A stretch of 57,961 bases of DNA from Bacteroidaceae bacterium. Lineage in GTDB: Bacteria; Bacteroidota; Bacteroidia; Bacteroidales; Bacteroidaceae. The notes beneath the pieces were generated by a model. That model saw only the letters and a program-made list of their open reading frames with translations. It ran no database searches and was not told the origin of the DNA. A program made the position numbers and the translations under genes. Location of the stretch: NCBI GenBank assembly GCA_017536695.1, contig JAFXGX010000046.1, positions 1 through 57,961 on the forward strand, written 5' to 3'. Positions within the stretch are counted from its first letter, which is position 1, and each line of letters opens with the position of its first letter. Positions 10,014-22,090 of the stretch are shown in pieces.

Positions 10014-10802
10014 TCATTCAACAAGAGTGCAGATGAACTGTTCGCCCGCCTCGCCCACACCGAAAAGGGCAAAGTCGTAACGCACAGGGTCTTCGGGCGA
10101 GAACTCGCGCAGACGGGCTGTAAGTTCCTCGACCGTGCGGCGATCGTTCTGTTTGCGGCTGACAAGCCCCAGAAGACGTGCCGTACGCGCTACATGTACA
10201 TCAATGGGAATCATAAGTCCGGACTGTGGCACACAATCCCATATTCCAAGGTCCACGATACCGTCCTTGCGGCATAGCCAACGCAACATCATGTGCATAC
10301 GTTTGCATGCCGATGCCGGCTTGCCTTTCGAAGCGATTGGATTGCTGATGTGACGTGTGAATGCACCGCCGTTGGCCGCTGCAAGTTCCTGACGCAGGTT
10401 AGCGATGCCGTCCCACACTGAACAGCCCGAAAAGAGCGGTTCCATGGAGCCAAACCTTGAGTAGATGCTCCTCAAGCCCCTGCATATATACTTGAAGTCG
10501 GAGGCGAAGAATGTGCGGTGGATATTCATGCGGTCATCGAGGCTCTCCCACTCGCCACTCATGACATATTCGTATGGACGTGAGTGCATTATCTCGTGGA
10601 ACATTCTGTTGCCCGAACGCAGAATCATCTTGCGGTTGCCCCACGCTATGACAGATGCCAGCAATGCGACAATCTCTACATCCTCCTTGCGGCTGAATGA
10701 ACGTGGGAAACTTATGGGGTCATCCACTATGAACCGAGGGCAGTTATACTGTGCCGCCTTCTCATCAAGAAGCGCCTTCAGACTCTCCATAGCCTCAGCC
10801 AA
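10014..10802 (-). CDS. TIGR02757 family protein
   Basis: A 262-aa cytosolic protein matching the conserved Bacteroidota family TIGR02757 (motifs DPISFPRSFSRKEDVEIVALLASVIAWGNR in segments, LRWLCRKDG, IPIDVHVARTARLLGL). No experimentally shown function is known to me. The helical content and the DVHV-RLLGL pattern recall HhH-GPD DNA glycosylases, which would suggest a DNA repair or nucleic-acid role, but this is only a resemblance. Its start overlaps the dapA stop by 8 nt, so it is translated with dapA. Confidence 0.8.
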   Translation of the reverse strand: MAEAMESLKALLDEKAAQYNCPRFIVDDPISFPRSFSRKEDVEIVALLASVIAWGNRKMILRSGNRMFHEIMHSRPYEYVMSGEWESLDDRMNIHRTFFASDFKYICRGLRSIYSRFGSMEPLFSGCSVWDGIANLRQELAAANGGAFTRHISNPIASKGKPASACKRMHMMLRWLCRKDGIVDLGIWDCVPQSGLMIPIDVHVARTARLLGLVSRKQNDRRTVEELTARLREFSPEDPVRYDFALFGVGEAGEQFICTLVE

Positions 10803-11679
10803 GGAATGTTATGGCCTGCTGAAGGTCACTGTATGTATCATCGCATGCAGGAACCAACGGCAGACGGAGGTTATTCTCCAACATGCCAAGAATCTCCATA
10901 AGAGCCTTGATGCCGCTCGGGTTGCCGTCAACGAATATAAGCTGGAACAGTTCGTTCAGTCTGCCATGGATGTTGCGTGCATCGCCTACACGACCCTCCT
11001 GCATTGCCTGTACAAGCTTTGTCATCTGCTTGGGGAACGCATTGCCGAAGACCGAGATTACACCGACACCACCGGCCTCCATGATATCGACAGTGAGGCC
11101 GTCATCGCCCGAGAAGACATCGAAGTGAGCAGGTTTCTTGGCAACGAGCTCCTTTACCTGGGCAAGGTTGCCTGAAGCAGCCTTGTAGCCTACGATGTTA
11201 GGGCAATCGTTGGCAAGGCGCACAACTGTAGAGGGAAGAATGTTCACTCCTGTACGGCCCGGGACATTGTACATGTAGATTGGAAGTTCTGTAGCCTCTG
11301 CTATCGCCTTATAGTGCTGATATATACCCTCCTGAACGGGTTTGTTATAGTACGGAGCAACTGAAAGGATTGCATCGACGCCTGTAAAGTCCTCGGTCTT
11401 GAGTTCCTCAACAACGGCGCGGGTGCAGTTGCCGCCCACACCCAACATGATAGGCATGCGACCATCGACCTGTTTTATGATGCGCTTTCGTATTTCACGT
11501 TTCTCTTCTATCGTCAATGTCGGAGTCTCGGCAGTGGTACCCTGCACACAGAGGAACGCAGTGCCACAGTCGATATGCATCTGTACCAGTTTCTCCAATG
11601 TAGCATAATCAACCTCGCCTGTGCTTGTGAATGGTGTAACAAGAGCTACACCCATACCTGAAAATTTCTTTCGCATCAT
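10795..11679 (-). CDS. dapA: 4-hydroxy-tetrahydrodipicolinate synthase
   Basis: A 294-aa TIM-barrel aldolase that condenses pyruvate with aspartate semialdehyde in the lysine/diaminopimelate pathway. The Schiff-base lysine is Lys166 (GYKAASGN), with GTTAETPTL at 47-55 and the Tyr/Arg pair in MYNVPGRTG (137-144). Length is normal. There are two possible start codons in a row (11679 and 11676). A TAATTTTG box (11706-11713, minus strand) lies close upstream as a likely -7 element. The 3' end overlaps the next gene. Confidence 0.95.
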   Translation of the reverse strand: MMRKKFSGMGVALVTPFTSTGEVDYATLEKLVQMHIDCGTAFLCVQGTTAETPTLTIEEKREIRKRIIKQVDGRMPIMLGVGGNCTRAVVEELKTEDFTGVDAILSVAPYYNKPVQEGIYQHYKAIAEATELPIYMYNVPGRTGVNILPSTVVRLANDCPNIVGYKAASGNLAQVKELVAKKPAHFDVFSGDDGLTVDIMEAGGVGVISVFGNAFPKQMTKLVQAMQEGRVGDARNIHGRLNELFQLIFVDGNPSGIKALMEILGMLENNLRLPLVPACDDTYSDLQQAITFLG

Positions 11680-11705
11680 ATTTTCTATATTTTTATTTCG
11701 GAGTG

Positions 11706-11713
11706 CAAAATTA
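11706..11713 (-). promoter_or_regulatory. Putative dapA -7 promoter box
   Basis: TAATTTTG on the minus strand matches the Bacteroidetes TAnnTTTG consensus and lies 27 nt from the dapA ATG. I did not find a convincing -33 TTTG at 19 nt, so this rests on the -7 box and position only. Confidence 0.45.
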
Positions 11714-11759
11714 CATCAATTTTCGCTATTTCGGTATATATATTTTATAAAAATATACT

Positions 11760-11799
11760 AAAAAAATATTCGGGGTCCGCACGTTGTATGCGGACCCCG
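11760..11799 (-). terminator. Rho-independent terminator after ligA
   Basis: An 11-bp perfect stem (CGGGGTCCGCA / TGCGGACCCCG, 11771-11799) is followed on the minus strand by AATATTTTTTT. It separates ligA from dapA. Confidence 0.9.
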
Positions 11800-11840
11800 A
11801 CACCATATACGGCATTATATGTAAAACATCAAACTATACA

Positions 11841-13856
<2,016 letters not shown>

Positions 13857-13997
13857 TCAACGCGAAGATAATAATTACCCGCGAGAAATGGTTGCATTTT
13901 CAAAAGCTGTTTACAATTTCTTATAAAAATTAAGTGTTTCAAATATGCCATAATCTATCGTAGGGCGAATGACGCAAGTATAGGGGCGAGCCCCGCA

Positions 13998-15956
13998 TTA
14001 ATTGGATTGTTCCGGGGTTTGGGGTAACTCCTCGACTTGCGGCATATCCTTCTGCTGAAGTTGTGAAAGCAGTTCGGGCGGAATGCCTTCCATTGCCTGC
14101 CCCTGCGCAGCCTGTTCCTCGTTGCGCTTGATAGCCTCAAGAATCTTGGTGGCGAAGGGATAGGAACTGTTTTCGAGCATTGTCTTGACATCAATGGCAT
14201 TGCTACGGAAAAGTTCCATAAGAAACTCATTTGCCACAAGCTGATAGGCAGGAGTGTTGTAACCGTCGGAAATTGTCAGGTCGAACTCGCTGTTCTGTAC
14301 CTTGTCGGGATTGTACCACTTGGCCTCTTCGCTGTAATGTGTACCCACGATGTCAATGTAATGTCTCTCGCCGTAGAACTGCTGAATTGTCTTCATTACC
14401 TTGCCGTCCCTACGACGGCGGAAGTTCCTGAAGCCGTCGAACAACCCTTTCAGGTTGAGCGATGAGTTCTGTATCTGCTGCGCATAGAGCGAAGCTGGTG
14501 TTCCCGCCTTGGGTGCCTGCCCCTGCATGGCCGAGTTGACACCGGAGATTTCGTTGATGAGCCTCAGCTGCAGATTGAGCAGTTCAAAGTCACCGGCAAC
14601 GGCTGCACCGCTGTTGTACTGACGCACTACACCGTCGATGCTCTGGCCCGGTTTCAGCTTGACAAAGAGCACACCGTTGTAACGTACATACTCATCGATT
14701 ACCTCTTCGCGAGACATGCTCTCGAAAGCCTCATCATCAACGACAAGCACACCTTTGGATGAGGTGCCTCGAATGAAGTCTATGAGCGTTGCCGTACGGT
14801 TTATGGCACGTTGCTGGTCAATGAACTGCTCCACGAAGTTACCGAGACGTCCTTGTATCAACGGGAAGAGATGCAACACATAATTGTGCTCGCCATGCCA
14901 ATAGGGGCTGCGCCCCTCCTGGAGCACATCGCCATAGGGTGTCATGTAGCGGTAGTACCAGTATCGTTCGGTGGCAAACTCATACTCCACAAGCAGCAGT
15001 TCATCTTCCTCCATTCCTTTCGCGGCACCCTCATCAATGCGACGACGGTTCTCGGCATCGAGCATCGCCTTGCTCTCATCATCATAAGGCAGATAGCCCC
15101 ATGTCCCGTTGCTGCTGTCATTCCAGCGGTAGGAGTCACGCGACTCGAGTTTCCAACCGAGGATTACACGACAGAGATTGGTGTGCGAGGGCGAATAGAA
15201 CGACATGTTCTTTGACTCTTCGCCCTGCATGGCCCTGCTGCCGGCAAAGACCGACTGAGAGACATTGCCGTATATATCCTTTATGCGTTGCTTCTTCTGC
15301 GGAGTTGTGCCAAAGTGGGCAAGGAGGTCCTCAAGCGGCAGGTCGAACAGTTCTCCAATGCAGGTAAGGTCCCACATACGAACATCCTCAATATTGGTAT
15401 TGAAGAAGAGACGCGACGGATTGACAGAATAGACCCACACGTCGCGACGTTCCTTGGAGGGGTTGACACCGTATTCTATCCTCTGTGCTGTCATACCGCC
15501 GTTGAGCAGCATGCGCATGCAGTCAGCATCGAGTTCCTCCATCTCATTGATGTCATGCACGTACTCAATGGCAACAGACATCATCTCGCCCAACTTGCTC
15601 TCGCTCTGGTCGCGGGCCACGCATACCGGGCGCATGAGGTTCTGACGCAGCTGACCGTCGATGTTGCCAAGGATGGGTGCAATCATATTGTTCTTGAGCG
15701 GAACCTTGCCGTTCTTCTTTATGAGTTCGCCCTCGGTTATCTGTGCAAGGGTATCGGGGTCTGTGACATAATCGCCCCACTGGTCGCCGTAGCTGTACAT
15801 GAGGCTACGGCGCAATTTGCGCCGTGCCTCGTCAAGAGCATTCCAGCAAGCAGCACACTCAGCGAGGAACTCCACCGCAGCGGCAGCGGTGCTGCCGGGA
15901 GAGTCTCTGCGACTTTTCTTATTTGCCTTTACCCTCTTATCTAAGAATTTGTTCAT
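13998..15956 (-). CDS. Phage portal protein
   Basis: A 652-aa protein of the size and pattern of P22-type portals: a basic N-terminus, then NNMIAPILGNIDGQLRQNLM, LLNGGMTAQRIEY, VNPSRLFFNTNIEDVRMWD, and a helical C-terminal tail rich in Gln. The portal would form the dodecameric DNA entry ring at one capsid vertex. It is the last gene of a minus-strand operon that starts at 22624 (small internal proteins, giant protein, portal). Base composition resembles neighbouring host genes rather than recent foreign DNA. The reading frame is intact. Its terminase and capsid partners lie 25 kb away, on the other side of the ATP synthase operon, which is unusual. Confidence 0.8.
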   Translation of the reverse strand: MNKFLDKRVKANKKSRRDSPGSTAAAAVEFLAECAACWNALDEARRKLRRSLMYSYGDQWGDYVTDPDTLAQITEGELIKKNGKVPLKNNMIAPILGNIDGQLRQNLMRPVCVARDQSESKLGEMMSVAIEYVHDINEMEELDADCMRMLLNGGMTAQRIEYGVNPSKERRDVWVYSVNPSRLFFNTNIEDVRMWDLTCIGELFDLPLEDLLAHFGTTPQKKQRIKDIYGNVSQSVFAGSRAMQGEESKNMSFYSPSHTNLCRVILGWKLESRDSYRWNDSSNGTWGYLPYDDESKAMLDAENRRRIDEGAAKGMEEDELLLVEYEFATERYWYYRYMTPYGDVLQEGRSPYWHGEHNYVLHLFPLIQGRLGNFVEQFIDQQRAINRTATLIDFIRGTSSKGVLVVDDEAFESMSREEVIDEYVRYNGVLFVKLKPGQSIDGVVRQYNSGAAVAGDFELLNLQLRLINEISGVNSAMQGQAPKAGTPASLYAQQIQNSSLNLKGLFDGFRNFRRRRDGKVMKTIQQFYGERHYIDIVGTHYSEEAKWYNPDKVQNSEFDLTISDGYNTPAYQLVANEFLMELFRSNAIDVKTMLENSSYPFATKILEAIKRNEEQAAQGQAMEGIPPELLSQLQQKDMPQVEELPQTPEQSN

Positions 15957-15973
15957 TGTAACATTTTATTTAG

Positions 15974-18900
15974 TTAGTTCATCTTGAGCCTTTTCTTTTC
16001 AAGTTCAAGCTCGCGTTTCTTTTCCTCTTTGGTCTTAGGCACCTTTATACCGTATTTCTCTTTTTCGGCCTTAATTTTGGCATCCCTGATGCGCTTGTAC
16101 TCCTCCCACCCTGTTGGGTCGCTTCGGATGGCCGGGTCAAACAGGCTGATGTCATGAAGCAATTTCGGGAACTCATATCTTAAGTAGGCTTTGTCATCGG
16201 CCTTGTCAAGACCGCTCTGCGGAGCCACACGTTCCTCATAGTCCTTCTTTGTCGCCACACGCAGCGGACCCTCGGCCTCTGCACCGCTTGCAGCATCAAT
16301 GATTATCTCCACAGGTCCCCAGAAGAAGCTGCGGTACTTCTTGATTTTGCTGTCGACAGCCTCATCAATCTCCTTCCTATACTCAGGATTATAACGTCCT
16401 CCTATGAAATGCCCCATGCTACGGGCAACCCTGTAAAGCAGATAGTCATCCATGTCGGGGAAGCGTCTCATGAACTCATCGGGCATGAAGCCAAACTCGC
16501 TGCGGTACATCTCGGCTATTCTGTTGTCAGCATCAAAACCTGGAATTTCTTCACGCATCTTGATAAGGTTACGGGCATAGGTAACCGCATCGCTATAACT
16601 TTTCTTGAAGTTTGAATTGAATTCATTCAGCTGACGTTTAACCGAGTTACGCCGTTCTTCAAAGTCACGCGCCACACTCCTAAGAGCACCATCGATGTAG
16701 AATCTTGACTGAGGATAGAGATATACTCTCCTGTCAAGGAGTATTCTGTTATTCTTCCTGTCGTACATCACGGGCATGGGCAGGTCCTTTTCAATACCGA
16801 CCGGCATCATCGCCAGTTCGGGATGTTCCATAAGGAAATCCTTATCGGTTACAATATCCTTCAGCACGAACCGTTCCACACCGCTCTCGGCCATTCCCAC
16901 AAGCGTGTTCCACAAGTCATGGTCATAGGCTTTCCAATCCTCGGGCGGCAGCCCACGCAGATGTTCATAGGCATAGGCATATGTGGGGGAGTTGGCTCTC
17001 AACGACCTGTAGAACGGGTCTTCGAGCAATGGTATTCCCGCTTCGGGGTCATGGGCCATACCACGCTCAAGCGCATCGCGCTCCAGGCTGCGGCGTTCTT
17101 CCTCACCACTTCCCTTGTAAATGTCATCGGGCAGACGGTAGCGAGTTTCTTTCCCTGTTAAGTCATCGGGCAAACGGTACTTCGTATCGCTACTTGGATA
17201 GTATTCCGGCAACGGTTCGCCATTCTCATCGAAATTTTTTAACACATTATATTTGGAGCCGGGCACTTCGCGTTGTATATTTGCAACATCTTCATGTGTA
17301 GCAAGTGAATAACGGCTTAGGTGTCCGCTGCTTCCTTGAAGTAGACCTCCGGATGATGAGTTGCCTGGGATCACACCGCTCCTCTCGCCGGAGGTTGTTT
17401 TTTCTTCATCGGGCAAACGGTACTTCGTATCGCTACTTGGATAATATTCCGGCAACGGTTCGCCATTCTCATCGAAATGTTTTAACACATTATATTTGGA
17501 GCCGGGCTCTTCGCGTTGTATATTTGCAACATGTTTTGGTTGTGCAAGTGGATAACGGCTTAGGTGCGCGCTGCCTCCCAAAATTAGACCTTCGGATGAT
17601 GGGCTGCCTGGAACCGCACCGCTCCTCTCGCCGGAGGTTGTTTTTTCTTCATCGGGCAAACGATAATGCAATTTACCATCATAGTAGTATGGGTATTGAT
17701 TCTTTTCCGCTTTCCCTGTATAATCAACAAACGTTCCATTTTCAATCAGATTCACAACACCATTGAGTATAGAATTTGCAGCATCGTTCAAAGACACTTT
17801 TACCGGGTCGTATATATACTCTATGTAACCATTATGCTCTCCTCTGCTTACATGCTCTCCGTTCTTATGGACAACAATGCTTATCTTGTCATCGGCTGGA
17901 TGGTTACCCATTCTATCCCCTGTTGCAGGATGAGTGGAAACACGCAAATGAAGCGTCTTTCCGTCAACGTCTATATCCCCTTCATACAAATCTCCATAAA
18001 ATGACTGAGAACTCTTTGACTTTCTTAAATTTAGGCTCTCGCCTAATTTCCGTACCGCATCTTCAGCCGTATATATATCATAAAAACCTCCTTCATTAAT
18101 TTTTTTTCTTGCAGAGAAGTAGGAATTATCGGTATTTTTCGCTATATTTGCAGCATCTTCTTGGGAAGTTAGCGCATAATGGCTTAGGTGTCCGTTGCTT
18201 ACTTGAAGTAGATCTCCGGATGATGAGTTGCCTGGAATCACACCGCTCCTCTCGCCGGAGGTTGTTTTTTCCCCTCTCCTGTACATGTTTTCCTCGACAG
18301 GGTTCTGCGCAGGCTCTTCTACAATGCCGTTACGTTCACGCACTCTCTTCTGCTGCTCAGGCGGCAAGAGGTCGTAGTGGGCAAGCTCTTTTGCGTTCCT
18401 GAAGAACTTGGGCGTTGAAACAAGGAATTCTCCTTCATCTATCTGAGATTTCAGTTCGTTCCTGTACAGGGCATTGTCATAGTAGGTCTTTGCGTCGCGG
18501 TAGGATGCATTGAAGCTGCCGAACACATCTTTCCTGTAGTCATCAGGAGACTCCTTTGTCTGCAGATACTCACAATGGCGCTGCATGATATCCCTCAGTT
18601 CCGATTCACTTATCTGACGGTTGCTTCCTGTGTAGATGTTCATTCTTATGAGCAGGCTCCTTATATAGTCCTTTATCCTTACATAAAGCGAACGCTCCTG
18701 TCTTGTAAGGCCAGTACCTTCGGCAAGATAGGCAAGATACTCCTCCATCACTGTGTAGTTATCGAAGCCCCGGTACTGGTACTTTATCCTGTTGATACCG
18801 CGCAGGACCTCGGGAGATGCCTTCCTGTATACATCCTCGAGGAAATCATTAAGATGCTCGCCAAAGACATGCATCAAGCCCTTATGACCCACGACTTCAT

Positions 18901-21637
18901 GAAGCACTGTCCTTTCCACATCCTCTATGTTCTTGGCGTTGGGAAGATTTATGAACACCCTGCCCACATTTACCCAGCCGCTTGAAACGACCTGCGCATT
19001 GTAGCGCGCCACAGCATCATAGTCTTCAGGGTCGGGACGCTCAATCTCACGCTCATCGAAGATAAAATGCGGCTTTACACCGAACTTGGCGGCAACCGCC
19101 TCGGCACGTTCCTTGTAGCGTTCAATATCCTCGCGGGTGTTCTTTGCCTCACCGTAGCTCCATACATAGCCGGAATTGTCTTCGGGCGGTATATATATGG
19201 GACGTGGAGGAGCCGGGGCATGGGGCTCCGAGTGCAGACCGACGCGGTCGGCATCGCGCACAGCCACCCAATCATAGTACTTCTGTATCTCATCGGCCTT
19301 GACCTCATCGTTAGACATGCCGAAATAGTCGCTGTCGAGTCCCTGCCTGAGCAGTCGTACCGAACGGCGCTTGTCTGTACCGCCCTTCAGGCGGTCGACC
19401 TCATCGCGCAACAATGCCTCATACTCATCGAGGGAGTTGTTCTGGGCCTTGGTCAAGTGAAAGAACGGCTTATGGATATCGATGAGCATGGTGCCTTTCT
19501 CAAGGCCATGACGTTTCTCAATTTTGCGGCGCACGTTAAAAAGCATCTGCACCATACCAGCCTCATCGTAGGCTGAGCGCACGAGAATATCATCGACAAT
19601 CTTCTTCTCTTCGGCACTCATCTCATGGCCCGCACTTTTCTTGTACACGGCTGTTGATATCTCCTCAATGTCCTTTCCGCTGCTCTTGGCATAGAGACCT
19701 GCCTGGCGTATGAAATTGGCCGAGCGCAGACCATCGGTCAGCTCTGCCTCAAAAAGAGCAATCCTGTTACGACGGAAATCGGCTGCCTTTACCATGAGAT
19801 AGCTTTTGGCATTGCCTGCGTGGTCAAAGATGTTGCGCGACACAGTCCTGCCAACCTCATCGACAGTCGTTATCTCCCACTTGCTGTCCTCCCTTTGCCT
19901 CACCGTAAAGTCAAATGGGACAGGCGGTGTGGATGTAACCTTGTTCTCGACAAGGAACAACAACTTGGCCCTTGCCGAAGCTGACAGCGCTTCGTTGGAC
20001 ATTATGCTGCTGTAGGTATCCTTTATATAACGCGACCTTTCGCCACCGAATGAGGGGAGTTTGAGCTCTTTCTCAATAGCATCGATGAACTGCTCAGGGT
20101 TGACATTAAGTTCCTTGAGTTCGGCCCGCTCGGAACTTGAAAGCGCGAACTTCTCCTTAATCTTGCCATTGGCTCCAAGTTTCAGCGACGCGCCTTTGGG
20201 ACGCCAGTGTGTCATCCTCATGACAAGTAGTGTTGCCGCGCTTTCGCCGAAATCCTTGACAAGGTCTATCGGCGCAATCTCGATATCGTTCTTCAGTTTC
20301 TCAAGCTCGGTACCGGCAGTGAAGACTGCCGACTCTGCAGAGAGGACACCCGATGAGGCGAGCACTTTCTTCGCACCGGTCAGTCCCTTGGATGCCTCGC
20401 GCAACGGTGTACCCACAACACCGAGCGCTGCACCGGTGAGCGTACCTTTGGCGAATGAACCGGCAGCCTTGCCTGCGTCGATATCGTTCTGATAGAGCAT
20501 GTCATCTACAATGCTGTTCATGGCATCGTAGTTACCCAGTGTCAGCCCCTGTGTACCCGCACTCTGCAGCATCTTGAATCCCAAGCGCTTGGCCACAACC
20601 CTTTCGGCCATATTCTTTGCAGCCTCGCGCGTCATCCCCTCACCAAATTTACGTGTAAGAATCCTGCCCGCGAGCTTGGAGGTAACTTTGTTTGCCACCT
20701 TACCCATGAGAATACCAGAGCCACCGCCCAGCAGCGAAAATACCGGAGCATCGACAAGCAACGAGCCCACATTGCCGGCAAACTGTTCAAGACGGCTGGC
20801 TTTGTAACTGCCAAGCCCTTCGCTCTGCAACATTGTCTGGTTACTATTGCCCAGCATTTTGTCTCTTGCAAAAAGAGCCACCTTACCGATAAGGGAGTTT
20901 GTCAGCGATGACCTGAGGATATACTCGGCACTGTTCTTGGGCCTCTCATCCTCTAATACCTCATCGAGAAGCGTGTCATACATCTTTGGCAATACACGTT
21001 CTTTTAGATACTCATCCACTCCATACCCGTTATACTTCGCCAATGGAGCTACACGCCTGGCAAGCTCGGCAACATCAGTCTCGGCAATGGTTTCCTCTAT
21101 ATCCTTTACGGCATCATCGGACTCCATGGCTCTGTAGGATGCGAACACAGGGTTACCGCCCATGACAGAGACCGCGTCCCTGTAGGCTTTCTCACTCCGT
21201 TTTTTCGACTCCTGACGCCGAGCTGCAAAACGTTGCTTCAGATTCTCGCCGAATGAGCCTCCAAGAGCCCTATCGAGTACATCCTTGTACTGATTCTGAG
21301 GCTCCGGTTCTTGAATGGGCACAGGAGCCATAACACCTGCACCTGTATCCGTGAAACCTTGGTTCGGTTTTCCTGCATTCGGGAACATGTTCCCAAGGAT
21401 TCTCCTTACACCGGAGATGTCGGCACTATCATTGTCCGATGGCTTCTTTGCGGAACCCGTGTATGCACCTTGGACAGCATCAGCTGTTCCTTCATAATAA
21501 CCGGTACTTTGCTTATGCGGTTTCTTCTCATCAAAGGCATTCTGCACATGATAATTCTGTTTCTCTTCATTGTCGGGAGTATACAATGGAGCCGCATAGG
21601 AAAGTTCCCCGCTGTCTTTTCTGTTGTACAAATTCAT
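15974..21637 (-). CDS. Giant polyvalent phage internal protein with zincin motif and repeats
   Basis: A 1,887-aa protein encoded between the small internal proteins and the portal. The N-terminal half is helical with hydrophobic glycine/alanine-rich stretches (about 280-470), as in ejected internal proteins. Near residue 911 there is a zincin motif, LHEVVGHKGL, with a downstream Glu-containing segment (VMEEYLAYLAEGTG), suggesting a metallopeptidase domain. Residues about 1110-1520 carry 81-aa repeats (KTTSGERSG, SKYNVLK, PLPEYYPSSDTKYRLPD) separated by a domain of about 150 aa. The C-terminus is highly charged (Lys/Glu). This layout matches the 'polyvalent protein' theme of phages, where one polypeptide entering the recipient cell carries several activities. 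Two small genes follow the same promoter upstream. The function of the individual domains is not established. Confidence 0.75.
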   Translation of the reverse strand: MNLYNRKDSGELSYAAPLYTPDNEEKQNYHVQNAFDEKKPHKQSTGYYEGTADAVQGAYTGSAKKPSDNDSADISGVRRILGNMFPNAGKPNQGFTDTGAGVMAPVPIQEPEPQNQYKDVLDRALGGSFGENLKQRFAARRQESKKRSEKAYRDAVSVMGGNPVFASYRAMESDDAVKDIEETIAETDVAELARRVAPLAKYNGYGVDEYLKERVLPKMYDTLLDEVLEDERPKNSAEYILRSSLTNSLIGKVALFARDKMLGNSNQTMLQSEGLGSYKASRLEQFAGNVGSLLVDAPVFSLLGGGSGILMGKVANKVTSKLAGRILTRKFGEGMTREAAKNMAERVVAKRLGFKMLQSAGTQGLTLGNYDAMNSIVDDMLYQNDIDAGKAAGSFAKGTLTGAALGVVGTPLREASKGLTGAKKVLASSGVLSAESAVFTAGTELEKLKNDIEIAPIDLVKDFGESAATLLVMRMTHWRPKGASLKLGANGKIKEKFALSSSERAELKELNVNPEQFIDAIEKELKLPSFGGERSRYIKDTYSSIMSNEALSASARAKLLFLVENKVTSTPPVPFDFTVRQREDSKWEITTVDEVGRTVSRNIFDHAGNAKSYLMVKAADFRRNRIALFEAELTDGLRSANFIRQAGLYAKSSGKDIEEISTAVYKKSAGHEMSAEEKKIVDDILVRSAYDEAGMVQMLFNVRRKIEKRHGLEKGTMLIDIHKPFFHLTKAQNNSLDEYEALLRDEVDRLKGGTDKRRSVRLLRQGLDSDYFGMSNDEVKADEIQKYYDWVAVRDADRVGLHSEPHAPAPPRPIYIPPEDNSGYVWSYGEAKNTREDIERYKERAEAVAAKFGVKPHFIFDEREIERPDPEDYDAVARYNAQVVSSGWVNVGRVFINLPNAKNIEDVERTVLHEVVGHKGLMHVFGEHLNDFLEDVYRKASPEVLRGINRIKYQYRGFDNYTVMEEYLAYLAEGTGLTRQERSLYVRIKDYIRSLLIRMNIYTGSNRQISESELRDIMQRHCEYLQTKESPDDYRKDVFGSFNASYRDAKTYYDNALYRNELKSQIDEGEFLVSTPKFFRNAKELAHYDLLPPEQQKRVRERNGIVEEPAQNPVEENMYRRGEKTTSGERSGVIPGNSSSGDLLQVSNGHLSHYALTSQEDAANIAKNTDNSYFSARKKINEGGFYDIYTAEDAVRKLGESLNLRKSKSSQSFYGDLYEGDIDVDGKTLHLRVSTHPATGDRMGNHPADDKISIVVHKNGEHVSRGEHNGYIEYIYDPVKVSLNDAANSILNGVVNLIENGTFVDYTGKAEKNQYPYYYDGKLHYRLPDEEKTTSGERSGAVPGSPSSEGLILGGSAHLSRYPLAQPKHVANIQREEPGSKYNVLKHFDENGEPLPEYYPSSDTKYRLPDEEKTTSGERSGVIPGNSSSGGLLQGSSGHLSRYSLATHEDVANIQREVPGSKYNVLKNFDENGEPLPEYYPSSDTKYRLPDDLTGKETRYRLPDDIYKGSGEEERRSLERDALERGMAHDPEAGIPLLEDPFYRSLRANSPTYAYAYEHLRGLPPEDWKAYDHDLWNTLVGMAESGVERFVLKDIVTDKDFLMEHPELAMMPVGIEKDLPMPVMYDRKNNRILLDRRVYLYPQSRFYIDGALRSVARDFEERRNSVKRQLNEFNSNFKKSYSDAVTYARNLIKMREEIPGFDADNRIAEMYRSEFGFMPDEFMRRFPDMDDYLLYRVARSMGHFIGGRYNPEYRKEIDEAVDSKIKKYRSFFWGPVEIIIDAASGAEAEGPLRVATKKDYEERVAPQSGLDKADDKAYLRYEFPKLLHDISLFDPAIRSDPTGWEEYKRIRDAKIKAEKEKYGIKVPKTKEEKKRELELEKKRLKMN
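17163..18271 (-). repeat. 243-bp in-frame repeat inside the giant protein gene
   Basis: Two full copies (17163-17405 and 17406-17648) have a period of exactly 243 bp (81 codons) and differ at a small number of positions. A third copy is split: its one end starts at 17649 and diverges within about 15 bp, and the other part lies at about 18165-18271, with an unrelated segment of about 500 bp between. This fits a tandem array into which a domain was inserted, or an array that grew around one. Confidence 0.85.
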
Positions 21638-21650
21638 AGTCTATAGTTTT

Positions 21651-22073
21651 TCAGTTGTAGTTGTTCCTGTAATCTTTAAGGGCCTTCTCGAACATGCCGT
21701 TTGAAAGCGGCTGTGCACTCCGGACTGAGCCATTGCCAATGAAACCGATTGGACGAGTACTGGCACTGCCCTTATTCTCTTTGACCTTCTTAAGCAAGGC
21801 AATCTCGGCTATCTTGCCATTGTAGTCATTCATTGCCTTGCGATAGTTCTGCTTCGACTGCAGATAAAGTGGCTGCTGCTTGCCAAGTAATGATGTTCCT
21901 GCCAAATACCGCGACCCCTTATTGTATCCCGCCAGAGAGAGAAGGTTCGTTGCAAAATCGACCATTGCAGCAATATTACGCTGTCGCTTTGCCTCCTTGA
22001 AACGTTTCTCCTGGGTATCCTTTGCCTTATTGATACGCTCGATAAGGTCATCATAATCCACAAAATTCTCCAT
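21651..22073 (-). CDS. Small phage-type internal/virion protein
   Basis: A protein of about 140 aa, largely helical and charged at the N-terminus (MENFVDYDDLIERINKAK), with a glycine-rich middle and an Asn/Tyr-rich end. I place the start at the ATG at 22073 (MENF) rather than 22082, which is equally possible. No named family is recognised. It lies between the 177-aa gene and the giant protein gene with gaps of about 15 nt, so it is part of the portal operon and probably of the particle interior or neck. Confidence 0.65.
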   Translation of the reverse strand: MENFVDYDDLIERINKAKDTQEKRFKEAKRQRNIAAMVDFATNLLSLAGYNKGSRYLAGTSLLGKQQPLYLQSKQNYRKAMNDYNGKIAEIALLKKVKENKGSASTRPIGFIGNGSVRSAQPLSNGMFEKALKDYRNNYN

Positions 22074-22090
22074 ATGCCACACTCCCCGGG

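Noticed and set aside
13863-13900. Possible fifth late promoter before ligA (GCAACCA ... TATCTTCG)
   Set aside because: Only the AACC part and the -7 box match, the spacing is off by one and the rest of the 17-nt box is missing; probably an ordinary ligA promoter.
17163-18271. CRISPR-like repeat array
   Set aside because: The 243-bp period is in frame within an open reading frame and encodes repeated protein segments; there are no short repeats with unique spacers.
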